Notes under the pieces: model-generated | Told to the model about the DNA's origin: nothing | The model's input: only the letters and a program-made list of their open reading frames with translations | The model's database searches: none | Made by a program: the position numbers and the translations under genes | Assembly (NCBI GenBank): GCA_029779435.1 | Contig: JAKPAM010000157.1 | Coordinates: 1 to 55,423, forward strand | From: Pseudomonadota bacterium | GTDB lineage: Bacteria > Pseudomonadota > Gammaproteobacteria > Burkholderiales > Burkholderiaceae_E | Length of the DNA: 55,423 bases | Direction of reading: 5' to 3' | Shown: one piece after another, positions 1 to 9,500 of the stretch | Layout of the letters: each line of letters begins with the position of its first letter | Numbering within the stretch: position 1 is the first letter of the stretch

Positions 1-2
1 GC

Positions 3-1427
3 TCACCGGCCGGCTATTGGTGCTTGATCACCTCGACAACCGTTCAGATACGCCGCCAGGGCGTATACCTGCATCAGTTCAATCACGGCATCAACCTGTC
101 CACCACGGCTGCCGTGTTCGAATTCCGAAAGGTCGGATCGAACCTCACCGTCAAGGTCAACTCCACGACCGCCTACTCGTATTCCGACAGCTCTCCGATC
201 AATGGCGGTTGGCCCGGTTTGAGCGTCGGCAGCACCACTGGTAACGTGACCGATGCTCAGGTCGACGCCTGGACGGACAATGCCGCCGCTTCGCTATCAG
301 GCATTCCGGTCAACACCGTCCTGCCGATGATTTCTGGCACGCCGACCAGTGGATCGACACTGTCGTGCACAACGGGCACTTGGACCTACAGCCCGACCAG
401 CTTCGGATATCAATGGAAGCGCAATGGCACCAACATCGCGGGAGCCACGAACAGCGCTTATCTCCTTCAGGCTGCCGATGTGGGAACGAATGTTTCCTGC
501 ACGGTAACCGCGACGAACAGCAATGGATCGGCCAGCGCGACGTCGCCCGGCATCAGCGTGACCGCGGGGGGATCCGCACCCACCAATACGACCGCTCCCG
601 TGTTGTCAGGGACTGCCACCGTCGGCGCGACGCTGGTCTGCTCCACAGGTACATGGAGCGGATCGCCGACCAGCTACAGCTACCAATGGCGACGAGGTTC
701 GACGTCGATCAACGGCGCGACGGGCAGCACCTACATGCTGACCACGTCCGACGCCGGGGCGACCGTTTCCTGCGCCGTGACCGCTGGCAATCCGTACGGC
801 ACCACAATCGCCACATCCAATAGTGTCAGCGTGACCGGGGGTGCCGGCAGTGCGCTCGGCCCGGATACCAATGGTGTCTTCACTTGGAACCACACGAATG
901 GGACGAGCCTTCAAACGGTCAACGTCAAATGGGAGGATGTAAACGGTACGTCGAGCTTCGACCTCGAATGCCAGAGTAACCAGCTCCGATGCAAAGCGGG
1001 CACGGCGGTAAACGGTCGAGTCTACGTCTACAAGAACGGCCAGAGTGCCGACCAGTGCAGCAAAGCGCGCATTCCCGCAGGAGGGATTGCCGGACCAGGT
1101 CACGTATTCCTCTACGTCAATCATCGGGATTCGGCGATCGGCTACTACATTTTCATCGACGCTTCGGTGATCCAACTACGACGACAGGGCGTGTTCGTTC
1201 ATCAGTTCGTCCACGGCGTCAATCTATCGACGACGTCGGCTGTTTTCGAGCTGCGAAAGGTCGCATCAACGATCACAATCAAGGTCGATTCAACGACGGC
1301 CCATACGTATACCGATAGCGCCCCGATCAACGGTGGCTGGCCGGGCCTGGCACTGGAGAGTTCGACAGGGATCGTGACCGATGCCCGGATCGATGCCTGG
1401 ACCGACAATGCCAGCGCGTCGTTGTGA
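3..1427 (+). CDS. Ig-like repeat surface/secreted protein, 5'-truncated by window edge
   Basis: The frame is open from the first bases, and a TTG at 24 is the first possible in-window start, so the true start lies upstream. The product has a duplicated module: a segment of about 85 residues at the left edge (ending INGGWPGL...VTDAQVDAWTDN) recurs at the C-terminus as INGGWPGL...VTDARIDAWTDN. Between them lie two Ig-like repeats, each with the pattern GTW...PTS..YQW.R....I.GAT and a C-terminal SC.VTA.N..G. The flanking module is beta-rich and resembles a concanavalin/laminin-G-like fold, which is inference. It is probably an exported or surface protein, possibly binding carbohydrate, next to an exopolysaccharide locus. 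No anchor is visible in the part present. The exact function is unknown. Confidence 0.75.
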   Translation, partial: SPAGYWCLITSTTVQIRRQGVYLHQFNHGINLSTTAAVFEFRKVGSNLTVKVNSTTAYSYSDSSPINGGWPGLSVGSTTGNVTDAQVDAWTDNAAASLSGIPVNTVLPMISGTPTSGSTLSCTTGTWTYSPTSFGYQWKRNGTNIAGATNSAYLLQAADVGTNVSCTVTATNSNGSASATSPGISVTAGGSAPTNTTAPVLSGTATVGATLVCSTGTWSGSPTSYSYQWRRGSTSINGATGSTYMLTTSDAGATVSCAVTAGNPYGTTIATSNSVSVTGGAGSALGPDTNGVFTWNHTNGTSLQTVNVKWEDVNGTSSFDLECQSNQLRCKAGTAVNGRVYVYKNGQSADQCSKARIPAGGIAGPGHVFLYVNHRDSAIGYYIFIDASVIQLRRQGVFVHQFVHGVNLSTTSAVFELRKVASTITIKVDSTTAHTYTDSAPINGGWPGLALESSTGIVTDARIDAWTDNASASL

Positions 1428-1462
1428 CCGACGCCTGCATCGGGACGCAGCGCCTACGCTGG

Positions 1463-1486
1463 GGCGATGAGCATACGGGCATCGCC
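1463..1486. terminator. possible bidirectional terminator hairpin between convergent genes
   Basis: A perfect 7-bp inverted repeat, GGCGATG (1463-1469) and CATCGCC (1480-1486), lies in the 69-bp gap between two convergent genes. There is no clear T-tract, so the assignment rests on stem and position only. Confidence 0.3.
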
Positions 1487-1496
1487 GCGCACTTCG

Positions 1497-3155
1497 TCAG
1501 CGGATGACGGCCTCGAACGGCCGCATGACGCCCTTACCGGTCGGCTGCAGGCCTCGCTTGATCACGGCCTCGGGCATCGGCGCGTCGAGCTTGAAGAACG
1601 GTGAGCCCTCCCTGACGTTGAAATCACCGCGCGCGACGTCGACGAAGCCCGGATCGTCGCCGCTGGCCTTCAGCGATTCGATGCCGGCGCCGTTCCAGCG
1701 CGTACCGCTGGACATCCCACCATCCTCCTTGCGGGCCATGACCTTGACGTACTGGTTGATCCAGTTGGATTGGAAGTCGCCGTTGCCCTGCCAGTAGAAC
1801 AGCGCGAACGGTGCGGCCTTACCTTGGGGCGTGGCCTTGGTCGCATAGAACACATTGTTGCGAGCCACGACCGTGGTCGGCGTCTGCTTGTTCTGGATAT
1901 GGAACAGCGGGACGCCCAGGCCGGTGTTCTCGGCCATGTCGAGCCGTGAGATCACGCGATTGTTGTAGAAGTACAGGTGTCCATCGCGAACCTCGCCATG
2001 GCCATAGTCGCCATCACCATGGGCGATGAAGATCGGCCATTCGTCCCAGACCGTCATCTCGGTCGCCACGAACGTATTGCCGTAAACGAAGGCCGAAGAC
2101 GACAGTCGTTCGCCGAGGCAATCCTTGGCGGCCGCTTCGAACAGGCGATTGGACTGGGGATCGCGCAATGCGAGCAGATCGACCCCTTGCTCGACGTAGT
2201 TGTAGCGAAAAACGATGCCTGCCGATCGGTCCTTGATGTTGTCCGCGCTCGAACCTTTCAACGGGGGGCCGAAGTAGTTGTACTCGTAGATCGTGCCGAT
2301 GTTCTCGGTATAGGCGTTGTGCTGGCCCGCCTTGCCCCCGCCTTCGCCGTTGCCGTGGAAGTAGTTGCCGCGGATCAGGATATCGCGGGTCTGGCCGGGT
2401 TCGTCGTCCAGCGAATTGGTGAACAGCCCCAGCGAATTGTCGGCGATCTCGTTGTCGATCAACGCCACGTGCTCGGCGGGGTTGATCAGGATGCCCGCGA
2501 CGAAATCATTCCAAGGCGCTCGCTTACCGTTCAGACCGGTGACCATCGATGGCGCGCGCACGTTCTGGATCTTCAATCCCTGGATCAACAGGTAGCCCGG
2601 CTTGTAGCGGTAAGTGCGGGAGCTCGATTCGGGCTTGGCAATGACGATCATCCCGGCCGCATCGAACACCCGCGGCGCGCCGACGTCGGTGGGCGCCACG
2701 GCGCCATTGCCGTCGAATACCGGTCGCTCGCCACGGGGGCCCGGTACGCCCTTGATGCTGATGAACCGGTCGGGCTCGCCCCGCACGCCGATGTACAGGA
2801 TATCGCGGTAAGGTTCGGGCCGCCAATGGATCAGTACCTGATCGCAAGGCTGCAAATCGAGCCAGGGGACGTTGCGAGGATTCTCGTACGTCTTCCCAGG
2901 GCCGACCTCGTACGTCTTGCCGCCCTTGCAGCCCTTGGTGCTCGGCTCGGTCGCGCGGTAGTTCCACGCGACCGGCGTCTCGACACGGCTGAAGCCGCTC
3001 GACGACGTCACGGGTACTGCCGAACACGCCGGCGTATCGGCGGTGGTGGCCGCCGTGGCGGCGCCATGGAGCAGTGCCGTTATCAGGCAGGCGGCGGACA
3101 CCAAGCGCCGCAGTGGTACGATTTTCAGGCAGGCTCGCATCAAACTTGCTTCCAT
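1497..3155 (-). CDS. secreted right-handed beta-helix protein (polysaccharide-lyase-like), copy 1
   Basis: The product has 552 residues. A signal peptide covers about residues 1-36 (hydrophobic stretch VSAACLITALLHGAATAA). The mature part starts with a conserved Cys-containing segment and continues as many short beta-strand coils rich in Asn/Gly, with blocks such as GNYFHGN, YEYNYFG, NIKDRSAGIVFRYNYVE and YFYNNRVI, typical of parallel beta-helix pectate-lyase-like proteins. It is a clear paralogue of the protein at 37135-38745 near the other end of the locus; both share the block IKDRS.G.V.RYN. It is last in a tight operon (8-base gap after the SGNH gene). A periplasmic role in trimming or modifying the exopolysaccharide is inferred. 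An alternative start is Met6. Confidence 0.8.
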   Translation of the reverse strand: MEASLMRACLKIVPLRRLVSAACLITALLHGAATAATTADTPACSAVPVTSSSGFSRVETPVAWNYRATEPSTKGCKGGKTYEVGPGKTYENPRNVPWLDLQPCDQVLIHWRPEPYRDILYIGVRGEPDRFISIKGVPGPRGERPVFDGNGAVAPTDVGAPRVFDAAGMIVIAKPESSSRTYRYKPGYLLIQGLKIQNVRAPSMVTGLNGKRAPWNDFVAGILINPAEHVALIDNEIADNSLGLFTNSLDDEPGQTRDILIRGNYFHGNGEGGGKAGQHNAYTENIGTIYEYNYFGPPLKGSSADNIKDRSAGIVFRYNYVEQGVDLLALRDPQSNRLFEAAAKDCLGERLSSSAFVYGNTFVATEMTVWDEWPIFIAHGDGDYGHGEVRDGHLYFYNNRVISRLDMAENTGLGVPLFHIQNKQTPTTVVARNNVFYATKATPQGKAAPFALFYWQGNGDFQSNWINQYVKVMARKEDGGMSSGTRWNGAGIESLKASGDDPGFVDVARGDFNVREGSPFFKLDAPMPEAVIKRGLQPTGKGVMRPFEAVIR

Positions 3156-3163
3156 TCAGGCGA

Positions 3164-4372
3164 TCAGGTTGCCGGGGGTTGGCGAGAGCCGTCGTTTGCC
3201 GGGACATGCTCGGGTATCGGCGTGGACGTCGCCGGCATCGGCGCATCGGTGGACGCCTGCCGGGCACCGTCGATGGCCACGGCGATCAATCCGGCAAGAT
3301 GCTCGGCGCCCGCATCGGTGAAGTGGACGAAATCGGCGAAGTAGTCGCTGCCGCCTGGCATGCTCTCGGCCGCCTCGACCAGGGGCGCGTTGGCGGCCTG
3401 CGCCTCGCGGCGGATCACCTCATTGGCCCGTTGCTCCAGATCGAGAAACCCCGGTTCGGCGAGTTCCGGATAGAAGCGTCGCCACTGGCGCAGCATCGGT
3501 TCGGACGCCTGCGGCGACTGCCCGCGAAACCAGGTCGCATGGGTGACGAACACCGGCGTCGCGCCATGCGACCGGATCACGTCGGCAACGCAGTGCAGGT
3601 CGGCCTGGAAAGCGTCGATCACGCTTTGCGGCAGCGTGGTAACGACCTGGACGCGCCGAATCTCGCGCTGGAGCGACCAGTCACGCATCCAATCGAGCAG
3701 CGCCGCGGGTGCATGCGCCTTTAGCAGCGTATCGAGCTTTCGGATCAGCCGAATGCGATCGGCAAGACCGATCGCATTCGGCACGGGGCGGGTCGGCTGG
3801 CCGCAGTACGGCGCGGTCACGCCGATATAGGCGGCCGGGCTCGGATAGATCACGACGTAGCGGGCGGGCAGCGTGTCCAACGCGTGCTTCAGATATTCGG
3901 TATGGCCGATGCGCATCCCTGGCAGCGCCAGGTTCACGACGTCGAAGCGGCCGGGAAGGAGCCGTTCGAGCCGGGCCTGAACCAGCCTGGGAAACGCATG
4001 GCTCGGCGATTCGTAGAGTCCGAAGGCCTCGGACGAGCCATAGACGAGGATCCGCTCTCGACCGTCGAGCGGCTCCGGGCCGACGAAGCCATGCGAGTTG
4101 ATCGCCCATTTGCTGAAACGGGCGCCGGGCACGCCGCCTCGACCGTATTGGGTCGGCTGGAACAACGCGTCGAGCGAATGGCGGTCCCACGGCAACGCCC
4201 CCTCACTCAGGAAATCGTCGATCCGCACCGCCGCTTCGAGCGCGCAGATCACCAGCAGGCCGCAGAGCGCCACGATCGGCAACCGGCGCCCGAGACGCCG
4301 CAGGATCCCAGGACGGCCGGCGCTCATCACAGGCTTGGGCGGCTCGGCATCCCGCATGTTAGTACCGCGCAT
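3164..4372 (-). CDS. SGNH/GDSL hydrolase-like protein, probable polymer O-acylation partner
   Basis: The product has 402 residues with one N-terminal membrane segment (about residues 31-49, PIVALCGLLVICALEAAV), so it is probably anchored with its body in the periplasm. The catalytic features of the SGNH fold are visible: a nucleophile block VYGSSEAFG at about residues 110-117 and a C-terminal DFVHFTDAG block supplying the Asp/His pair. Proteins of this type (AlgJ/AlgX-like) work with MBOAT membrane acyltransferases in O-acetylation of extracellular polysaccharides, and the MBOAT gene directly precedes this one. The annotated start overlaps the MBOAT stop by 14 bases. ATG at 4357, one base after that stop, is an equally plausible start. 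Confidence 0.75.
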   Translation of the reverse strand: MRGTNMRDAEPPKPVMSAGRPGILRRLGRRLPIVALCGLLVICALEAAVRIDDFLSEGALPWDRHSLDALFQPTQYGRGGVPGARFSKWAINSHGFVGPEPLDGRERILVYGSSEAFGLYESPSHAFPRLVQARLERLLPGRFDVVNLALPGMRIGHTEYLKHALDTLPARYVVIYPSPAAYIGVTAPYCGQPTRPVPNAIGLADRIRLIRKLDTLLKAHAPAALLDWMRDWSLQREIRRVQVVTTLPQSVIDAFQADLHCVADVIRSHGATPVFVTHATWFRGQSPQASEPMLRQWRRFYPELAEPGFLDLEQRANEVIRREAQAANAPLVEAAESMPGGSDYFADFVHFTDAGAEHLAGLIAVAIDGARQASTDAPMPATSTPIPEHVPANDGSRQPPAT

Positions 4373-5792
4373 AAATGAAGGATGAGGGCTCGGGCGCGGC
4401 CAGAAAGATCGTGACCAGCGCCAGGAACCAGTAGAACGACTGCTGCAGTACCGGCCGCCGGAGCCACCCCGATGGCGGCACCAGGCGATGAAGGGCCGGC
4501 CAGCCTGTCGCGCGTTGCAGGGCGATCAACGAATACGCGAGGGCCGGCATCCATATGCCACGATCGATCGCCTCCCAGCCCGTGACCGGGCCGGTACCCA
4601 CACCCAGCAATGCGCGCAGGTTCGTCCATGCGAACGACACGTCGGGCGCGCGGAAGAAGATCAATGCGGAGACCACCAGATGGAACGTGATGACCGGAGC
4701 GGCCACGCGTCGCAGGCCGACCCATTGCGGATGGCGCTTGAAGAAGCGGTCACGCGGCGGCAGGGTCAAGGTCGAGACGATCAGGAAGACGCCGTGGATT
4801 ACCCCGAACACGAAGTATGTGGCATTTGACCCGTGCCAGACGCCGATCAGCACCATGTTGATCATCAGGCTGGCGCACAGGCCCGCAGTGCCGAAACGGC
4901 GCAACGCCATGCGCAACGGCGTGAACAGGTAGTCGGCCAACCAGCTCGACAGGCTCATGTGCCAACGCCGCCAATAGTCCTGGATGTTCATCGCCGAGAA
5001 CGGACGATTGAAGTTGGCGGGGCCGAAGATACCGAACAGCGTGCCCAATCCCAGCGCGATGTGCGTCACGCCGGCAAAGTCGCTGAACAATTGCAGCGCA
5101 TACGCGTAGTCGGCGGCCAACGCCAGCGACGGCGCGGGATAAGGGACTTGGTTGATCGCCTCCACCAGCGGCCCGATGTGGTCGGCCACGATCAGCTTCT
5201 CGAAGTAGCCGAGTACGAGCAGCGCCAGCGCCGATCGCAGCCGGCGCCAGTCCCGCTGACAAAAGTGTTCGTCGTCCAGTTGTTCGAAGAACGGCTGGGC
5301 GCGCTGGATCGGGCCACTGACGATCTGCGGAAAGAAAGCCAGATACAGCGCCACCTTGACCGGGTCGCGCTGCGCCGGGTATTCGCCCCAGTAGACGTCG
5401 GTCAGGTAGCTGATGGCCTTGAACAGATAGTAGGAAATGCCGATCGGCGCGATGATCCGCGCCAAGGTACCGCCCCACCCCGTCGGCGCCAGTGCCTCGG
5501 AGAGAAGATCCGGATACTTGAACACCGCCAGCCCGCCGAGCAGTATGGCCTGTCCCAGGAGCAGCAAGCGACCGGCCAATGGCGTATCGCCATGGCGATC
5601 GAGCACACGGGCCATGGCGTAAACGAATGCCGAAACGCCGAGCAGCAACAGCAGATAAGGCACGCTCCACGTCGCGTAGAACGCAAGGGAGCACAGCAGC
5701 AGCCAGGGCGCCTTGAACGCGCGCGGCAGCGCCCAGCCGATCAGCGCCGACGGCAGCAACGCCAATAGGAAGGCTGTCGACGTGAAGGACAT
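4359..5792 (-). CDS. MBOAT-family membrane O-acyltransferase
   Basis: The product is a 477-residue polytopic membrane protein with about ten hydrophobic segments. Family signatures include the block PIGISYYLFKAISYLTDVYWG, ALYLAFFPQIVSGPI, the conserved NFNRPFSA..I.DYWRRWHMSLSSWL segment, and GVWHGSNATYFVFG with the presumed catalytic His. The length and order match AlgI/DltB-type acyltransferases that pass acyl groups across the inner membrane to a periplasmic acceptor. It lies 3 bases after the acyl carrier protein gene and overlaps the SGNH partner gene. An ACP neighbour recalls DltB, which receives its acyl group from the carrier protein DltC. Here the donor may therefore be an acyl-ACP rather than acetyl-CoA, which is inference. 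Confidence 0.88.
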   Translation of the reverse strand: MSFTSTAFLLALLPSALIGWALPRAFKAPWLLLCSLAFYATWSVPYLLLLLGVSAFVYAMARVLDRHGDTPLAGRLLLLGQAILLGGLAVFKYPDLLSEALAPTGWGGTLARIIAPIGISYYLFKAISYLTDVYWGEYPAQRDPVKVALYLAFFPQIVSGPIQRAQPFFEQLDDEHFCQRDWRRLRSALALLVLGYFEKLIVADHIGPLVEAINQVPYPAPSLALAADYAYALQLFSDFAGVTHIALGLGTLFGIFGPANFNRPFSAMNIQDYWRRWHMSLSSWLADYLFTPLRMALRRFGTAGLCASLMINMVLIGVWHGSNATYFVFGVIHGVFLIVSTLTLPPRDRFFKRHPQWVGLRRVAAPVITFHLVVSALIFFRAPDVSFAWTNLRALLGVGTGPVTGWEAIDRGIWMPALAYSLIALQRATGWPALHRLVPPSGWLRRPVLQQSFYWFLALVTIFLAAPEPSSFIYARY

Positions 5793-5795
5793 CGA

Positions 5796-6062
5796 TCAAC
5801 CGCGACGTGCACCGGCCTTCTGGACCACCAGATCCACGAGTTCGCCGACGTTGCGCATCCGCTTGGCCTCGCGCGTGGTCAGTGCGATACCGAAAGCCTT
5901 CTCGATTGCGAAGATCAGGCTGACGTGCGTCAGGGAGTCCCAGCCCTCGACGTCTTCGGCCGTGGTGCCGTCGGCGAGCGAGAAGTCATCGTGCCCCAGC
6001 ACGTCGCTGAAGATCGGCTTCAGTTTCAGGTAGGCCTCATCCCGGGTCATGGCGGTCGTCAT
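5796..6062 (-). CDS. acyl carrier protein
   Basis: The product is an acidic 88-residue protein. The phosphopantetheine attachment motif is GWDSLTH at residues 40-46, with the modified Ser in the DSL core, followed by the usual helix IFAIEKAFGI. The length is normal for a free-standing carrier protein. It sits 5 bases after the FkbH-like gene and 3 bases before the MBOAT gene, so it is almost certainly co-translated with both. The context argues for a dedicated carrier of a small acyl group for polysaccharide decoration rather than the fatty-acid ACP, which normally sits in a fab cluster. Met5 is an alternative start. Confidence 0.9.
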   Translation of the reverse strand: MTTAMTRDEAYLKLKPIFSDVLGHDDFSLADGTTAEDVEGWDSLTHVSLIFAIEKAFGIALTTREAKRMRNVGELVDLVVQKAGARRG

Positions 6063-6067
6063 CGTCG

Positions 6068-7834
6068 TCAGGCCTCGATAAGCGTAGGAGTGGATTCAAT
6101 GGACATATGAGCCGCCTGGGCGACGTAGTCGTCGACGGCCAGGGACCAGACCGTCGCGCCGTCGGCGCCAGTCTCGATGCACGCGAACCCGAAACCCCGG
6201 TAGAACTCGCGCACCATGTCGTTCTTCCTGGTCGGCAGATAACGGCCGATCACGCGCGTGCAGCCACGATGGCGCGCCAGGTCGAAGATGTGGTTCATCG
6301 CCACGCTCTCCACTCCGCGCTTGAGCACCCGACAGCTCATCAGGTACTCGTCGATCTCGAGATCGGCCCCTGCCACACGCAGCACGACGACCGAGATCAG
6401 CCCATGGCCGCCGAACCTGTCTTCCAGCGTCAGCGTGAACGGATGAACATTGTCGGTATCGCCCATCAGTTGCTCGCAGGCCTGCTCGCCATAGCGGCGC
6501 GTGCACAGATTGAACTGGTTGCTGCGCTGGATGAGCTGGGCGATGCGCGGCAGGTTGAACGCGTTGAAACGTTCGATGCGAATCTTCATGGCCAGCGACT
6601 TCAGGTAGTCATCGACGTTGTCGAAACTTGCCTGGGCCTGGCTGCGCCGCGCCGCGACCCGGTAAAGCTCCGCGCGTTCGAGATCGGTATCCGAGAACGT
6701 CGTCGCTTCGAACAAATTGAGCGCGGCGATCGCCCGCAGGTAATGCGCAGGATCCTCGGGCAGCTCGGGCACCGTGACCTCGGGAAGCAGGCCCTTGACC
6801 AGGTTGCGCTCGAACGGGTTGTCGTCGAGGAACACCAGCGAATCCAGGCCGATGTTCAAGGTCTCGCGAATCGCACGGATGTTGCCGGCCTTGTCGTTCC
6901 AATCGGCCTTGAACACCGCGATGTCGTCGAGCTTCAGGACCATGTCCGGATGACGCTCGAACGGCAGGACCGCGTTCGCATGCTCGTTCTTGCTGGATAC
7001 CGCCAGCAGGATGCCGCGCTCCTTGAGCGACAGCAGGAAGCGCTGCAACGTGACGAAGGCCTCGCCCTCGGCGAGATCCCCGAGGCGGATGCCATCGAGC
7101 CCGTCGTCGCCGATCACGCCTCCCCATAGCGTGTTGTCCAGATCGAGGACGACGCACTTGGTGACCCGCCCGATCGCGGCAGCGATGATGTCGACGAGAT
7201 TCTTCGCATAGAGCGGCAGGAACTGGAGCGCGCATGGCGTCTTGGCCATCAGCCAGAGCTTTTCGTCGACCCAGTTGCGCCGACCGACTTCGCCGGCCAG
7301 ATAGTCGACATCATGGATCAGCACGTTGCGCCGCGCGCGGGCAGCCGTGATCACACCGGCGTTGATGTCGGCGACCCGGCTGCCGAGCGAATGCTCGGCC
7401 AGACGTTCGTAGTTGCCGAACGCCCGCTCGCCAGGCGTCACGTAGCTCGATTGGATCAGATGACCGCTCAAACATTCGCCCAGCGTCTCCCACAACGCGA
7501 CCGTTCGATCGCAGACCTGGACCACCGTCGGACGCGTCCCCGTCGACGTCAGTTCGGCGCGCAGAACCTCGGTCTGCGTGAGGATCGCCGTGAACTGCGG
7601 CGCGAACCGGTAGAGATCCGAGGTCGGATCGGCCGCTTCCAGCGTGAGCGCTCCGAACGGCGCTTCGTAGACGTCGAGCGCGATACCACGATCAGCGGCC
7701 AGCACCCGAAGCAGCGCGCTCAGGTGCTGTGTCGAGCATTCGGCCAGCAAGGCCAAGCGGACCGGCGTGTGATCCGGATTTGGCGCGAGGGTTCGCGCAC
7801 GCTTCATCAACCCTACGTAATCGAGATCCATCAT
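6068..7834 (-). CDS. FkbH-like HAD-family protein (acyl-ACP loading)
   Basis: The product has 588 residues. The N-terminal region (about 1-210) is the SGNH-like domain usual in FkbH proteins. A HAD domain follows, with the signature VVLDLDNTLWGGVIGDDG and later SSKNEHANAV and LVFLDDNPFERN. The C-terminal part is GNAT-like, with LIQRSNQFNLCTRRY and a final RGFGFACIETGADG segment. FkbH proteins dephosphorylate 1,3-bisphosphoglycerate and load the glyceryl group onto a carrier protein for polyketide starters or extenders. Here the next gene encodes a carrier protein and no polyketide synthase is present. A glyceryl or related acyl-ACP for polymer decoration is therefore inferred. It is first in the operon running to 1497. 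Confidence 0.85.
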   Translation of the reverse strand: MMDLDYVGLMKRARTLAPNPDHTPVRLALLAECSTQHLSALLRVLAADRGIALDVYEAPFGALTLEAADPTSDLYRFAPQFTAILTQTEVLRAELTSTGTRPTVVQVCDRTVALWETLGECLSGHLIQSSYVTPGERAFGNYERLAEHSLGSRVADINAGVITAARARRNVLIHDVDYLAGEVGRRNWVDEKLWLMAKTPCALQFLPLYAKNLVDIIAAAIGRVTKCVVLDLDNTLWGGVIGDDGLDGIRLGDLAEGEAFVTLQRFLLSLKERGILLAVSSKNEHANAVLPFERHPDMVLKLDDIAVFKADWNDKAGNIRAIRETLNIGLDSLVFLDDNPFERNLVKGLLPEVTVPELPEDPAHYLRAIAALNLFEATTFSDTDLERAELYRVAARRSQAQASFDNVDDYLKSLAMKIRIERFNAFNLPRIAQLIQRSNQFNLCTRRYGEQACEQLMGDTDNVHPFTLTLEDRFGGHGLISVVVLRVAGADLEIDEYLMSCRVLKRGVESVAMNHIFDLARHRGCTRVIGRYLPTRKNDMVREFYRGFGFACIETGADGATVWSLAVDDYVAQAAHMSIESTPTLIEA

Positions 7835-8359
7835 CTATCGGCCCGCCAACGCACGACAAGCGGCCACGGCTCCTCCTCTTGGTGGACGCACGTTCTCAAC
7901 AAACAAGCACCGTGAACTAAGCATGATTTTGACGAAGGATAGCGAATCGGGCTGTGACCGATTTGTTCATCTGTATCACCGGGCGACGCTTTATGGCTTC
8001 CGGCACGCGTATCGCGATGAACGCCTCCCCGACGCTGCCGCGAAACGCACGATGGTACAGCGTGGCCGCCAACGCGGCGACCTGCCGCAGCAGATCCAGT
8101 TCGTAGAAGCGCGCGGAAGCGCTCCGAGCGGATACTTCCCGCCGAGCGGTGGCATTCGGACTGATCGACGACACGGCCGGCGTACGTTGCTTATTGGATA
8201 ACCATGACCTGGTACAGGATAGTCAGCACGCGATCGGCCGAATGTCACACCACGTTATGCTCGCGCGATGACATCCGATTGGAGGGCCTGTCCTGGCAGA
8301 CAATCGAGGTATTCAACCCCGCCATCGTCGGGCATAAGCCGCAATCCGCCGTTCTCGCC
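7835..8359. other. intergenic region between divergent EPS genes
   Basis: This is a 525-base interval between the divergent FkbH-like gene (minus) and a glycosyltransferase (plus). Its left half is less GC-rich than the neighbours, as expected for divergent promoters. Short ORFs exist on both strands (7923-8201 plus, 7917-8174 minus), but none resembles a known protein or shows a convincing ribosome binding site. From 8204 the glycosyltransferase frame is open, so part of this interval could be an N-terminal extension. Confidence 0.5.
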
Positions 8360-9478
8360 ATGCCGTCACGCACCGTCGTCCAGTTACTCGATTTCATCCC
8401 TGATGCCTGGCGCAGCATGGAGCAACTTCTGGTCGGCTTGGCCTCGCGCCTGCGCGACGAAGGCTGCCGGACCGTTCACGTGTTCACCGGCGAACCTGGC
8501 GAACGCATGCACGCGGCGCTGCAAGCGTTGGACAGCCCCTGGCTGGTCGTCAGCGACCCGATGACCGCGCGGGATGCACGGCGCATCACGCCACTGTTGA
8601 GCGACATGAACCCGGCAATGATCCAGACGCATTTCCTGTCGCTGTTCAATCCGCTGCTGCGGAGGATCAAGCACGGCAGCGGCGCACGGCGCCTGGTGAT
8701 CACCGATCACTCCAGCGGACGGGCATCGGCCAAGGCGTTTCCCGGATCGCTGCTGTCACGCCTGCGCACCCGGCATGCGGCCACCTACATCGACCAGGTG
8801 ATCGGCGTTTCGCAGTTCGTCTGCAGGCGCGACGTCGAGGACGTGTACTTTCCCGCCGACAAGGTACGCTGCATCCACAATGGCGTGGATGTGCGGCGGT
8901 TCGCGCCGGCGGCTACACCCCGCGCGGACAGTCGCCCTTTCACGATCGGTTTCATCGGTTATCACATCCCGGAGAAGGGGCTGGGCACGCTGCTGGACGC
9001 GGCCGCACGTCTGGCGGCGCAGCAGCGCGACTTCCGCCTGGAGGTAGCCGGCACCGGGCCGCACACCGACGCCTTTCGCCGGCAGGCCGCGTCGCTGGGT
9101 CTGCTGGCGCGCACCCGCTTCGTCGGGCAGCTTGCCGATACGGTACCGTTCTATCAACGGATCGACGTGCTGGCCGTGCCGTCCGAGTGGGAAGAGGCAT
9201 TCGGCTTCGTCGTGGCCGAGGCCGCGGCCTGCGGAACCTGCGTCGTGTGTTCGGATGCCGGGGGGATGCCCGAGATCGTCGGCCACCGGCGCGAGGCCGG
9301 CATCGTCATTCCACGCGGACGAGCCGATACGCTGGCCGAGACGCTGGCGGCATTGATCGACGCCCCCGCCGAGTGCCGGGCGATCGGCCTGCGCGCACGC
9401 GAGCGGATGGTGCGGCAGTTCTCGATCGACGCGACGGTGGACGCTTATACGAAGACGCTGCTGCCGCTGATGCGCTAA
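8360..9478 (+). CDS. family-4-type glycosyltransferase (GT-B fold)
   Basis: From ATG 8360 the product has 372 residues and starts VVQLLDFIPDAWRSMEQLL, typical of the N-terminal Rossmann half. An in-frame ATG at 8204 would add 52 residues that do not look like the family, so I prefer the later start. The C-terminal donor-binding half shows CIHNGVDVRRFAP, TIGFIGYHIPEKG, the PSEWEEAFGFVVAEAAACG block with the conserved E-x7-E-like acidic pair, and SDAGGMPEI. It is likely a cytoplasmic, membrane-associated retaining transferase adding one sugar to the lipid-linked repeat unit. The sugar specificity cannot be read from sequence. It converges on the next gene. Confidence 0.88.
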   Translation: MPSRTVVQLLDFIPDAWRSMEQLLVGLASRLRDEGCRTVHVFTGEPGERMHAALQALDSPWLVVSDPMTARDARRITPLLSDMNPAMIQTHFLSLFNPLLRRIKHGSGARRLVITDHSSGRASAKAFPGSLLSRLRTRHAATYIDQVIGVSQFVCRRDVEDVYFPADKVRCIHNGVDVRRFAPAATPRADSRPFTIGFIGYHIPEKGLGTLLDAAARLAAQQRDFRLEVAGTGPHTDAFRRQAASLGLLARTRFVGQLADTVPFYQRIDVLAVPSEWEEAFGFVVAEAAACGTCVVCSDAGGMPEIVGHRREAGIVIPRGRADTLAETLAALIDAPAECRAIGLRARERMVRQFSIDATVDAYTKTLLPLMR

Positions 9479-9500
9479 GGCTCGCCCATCCTGATTGGGC

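Noticed and set aside
7917..8201. Small ORFs on both strands in the gap before the glycosyltransferase
   Set aside because: No ribosome binding site, no family resemblance, and each is antisense to the other.
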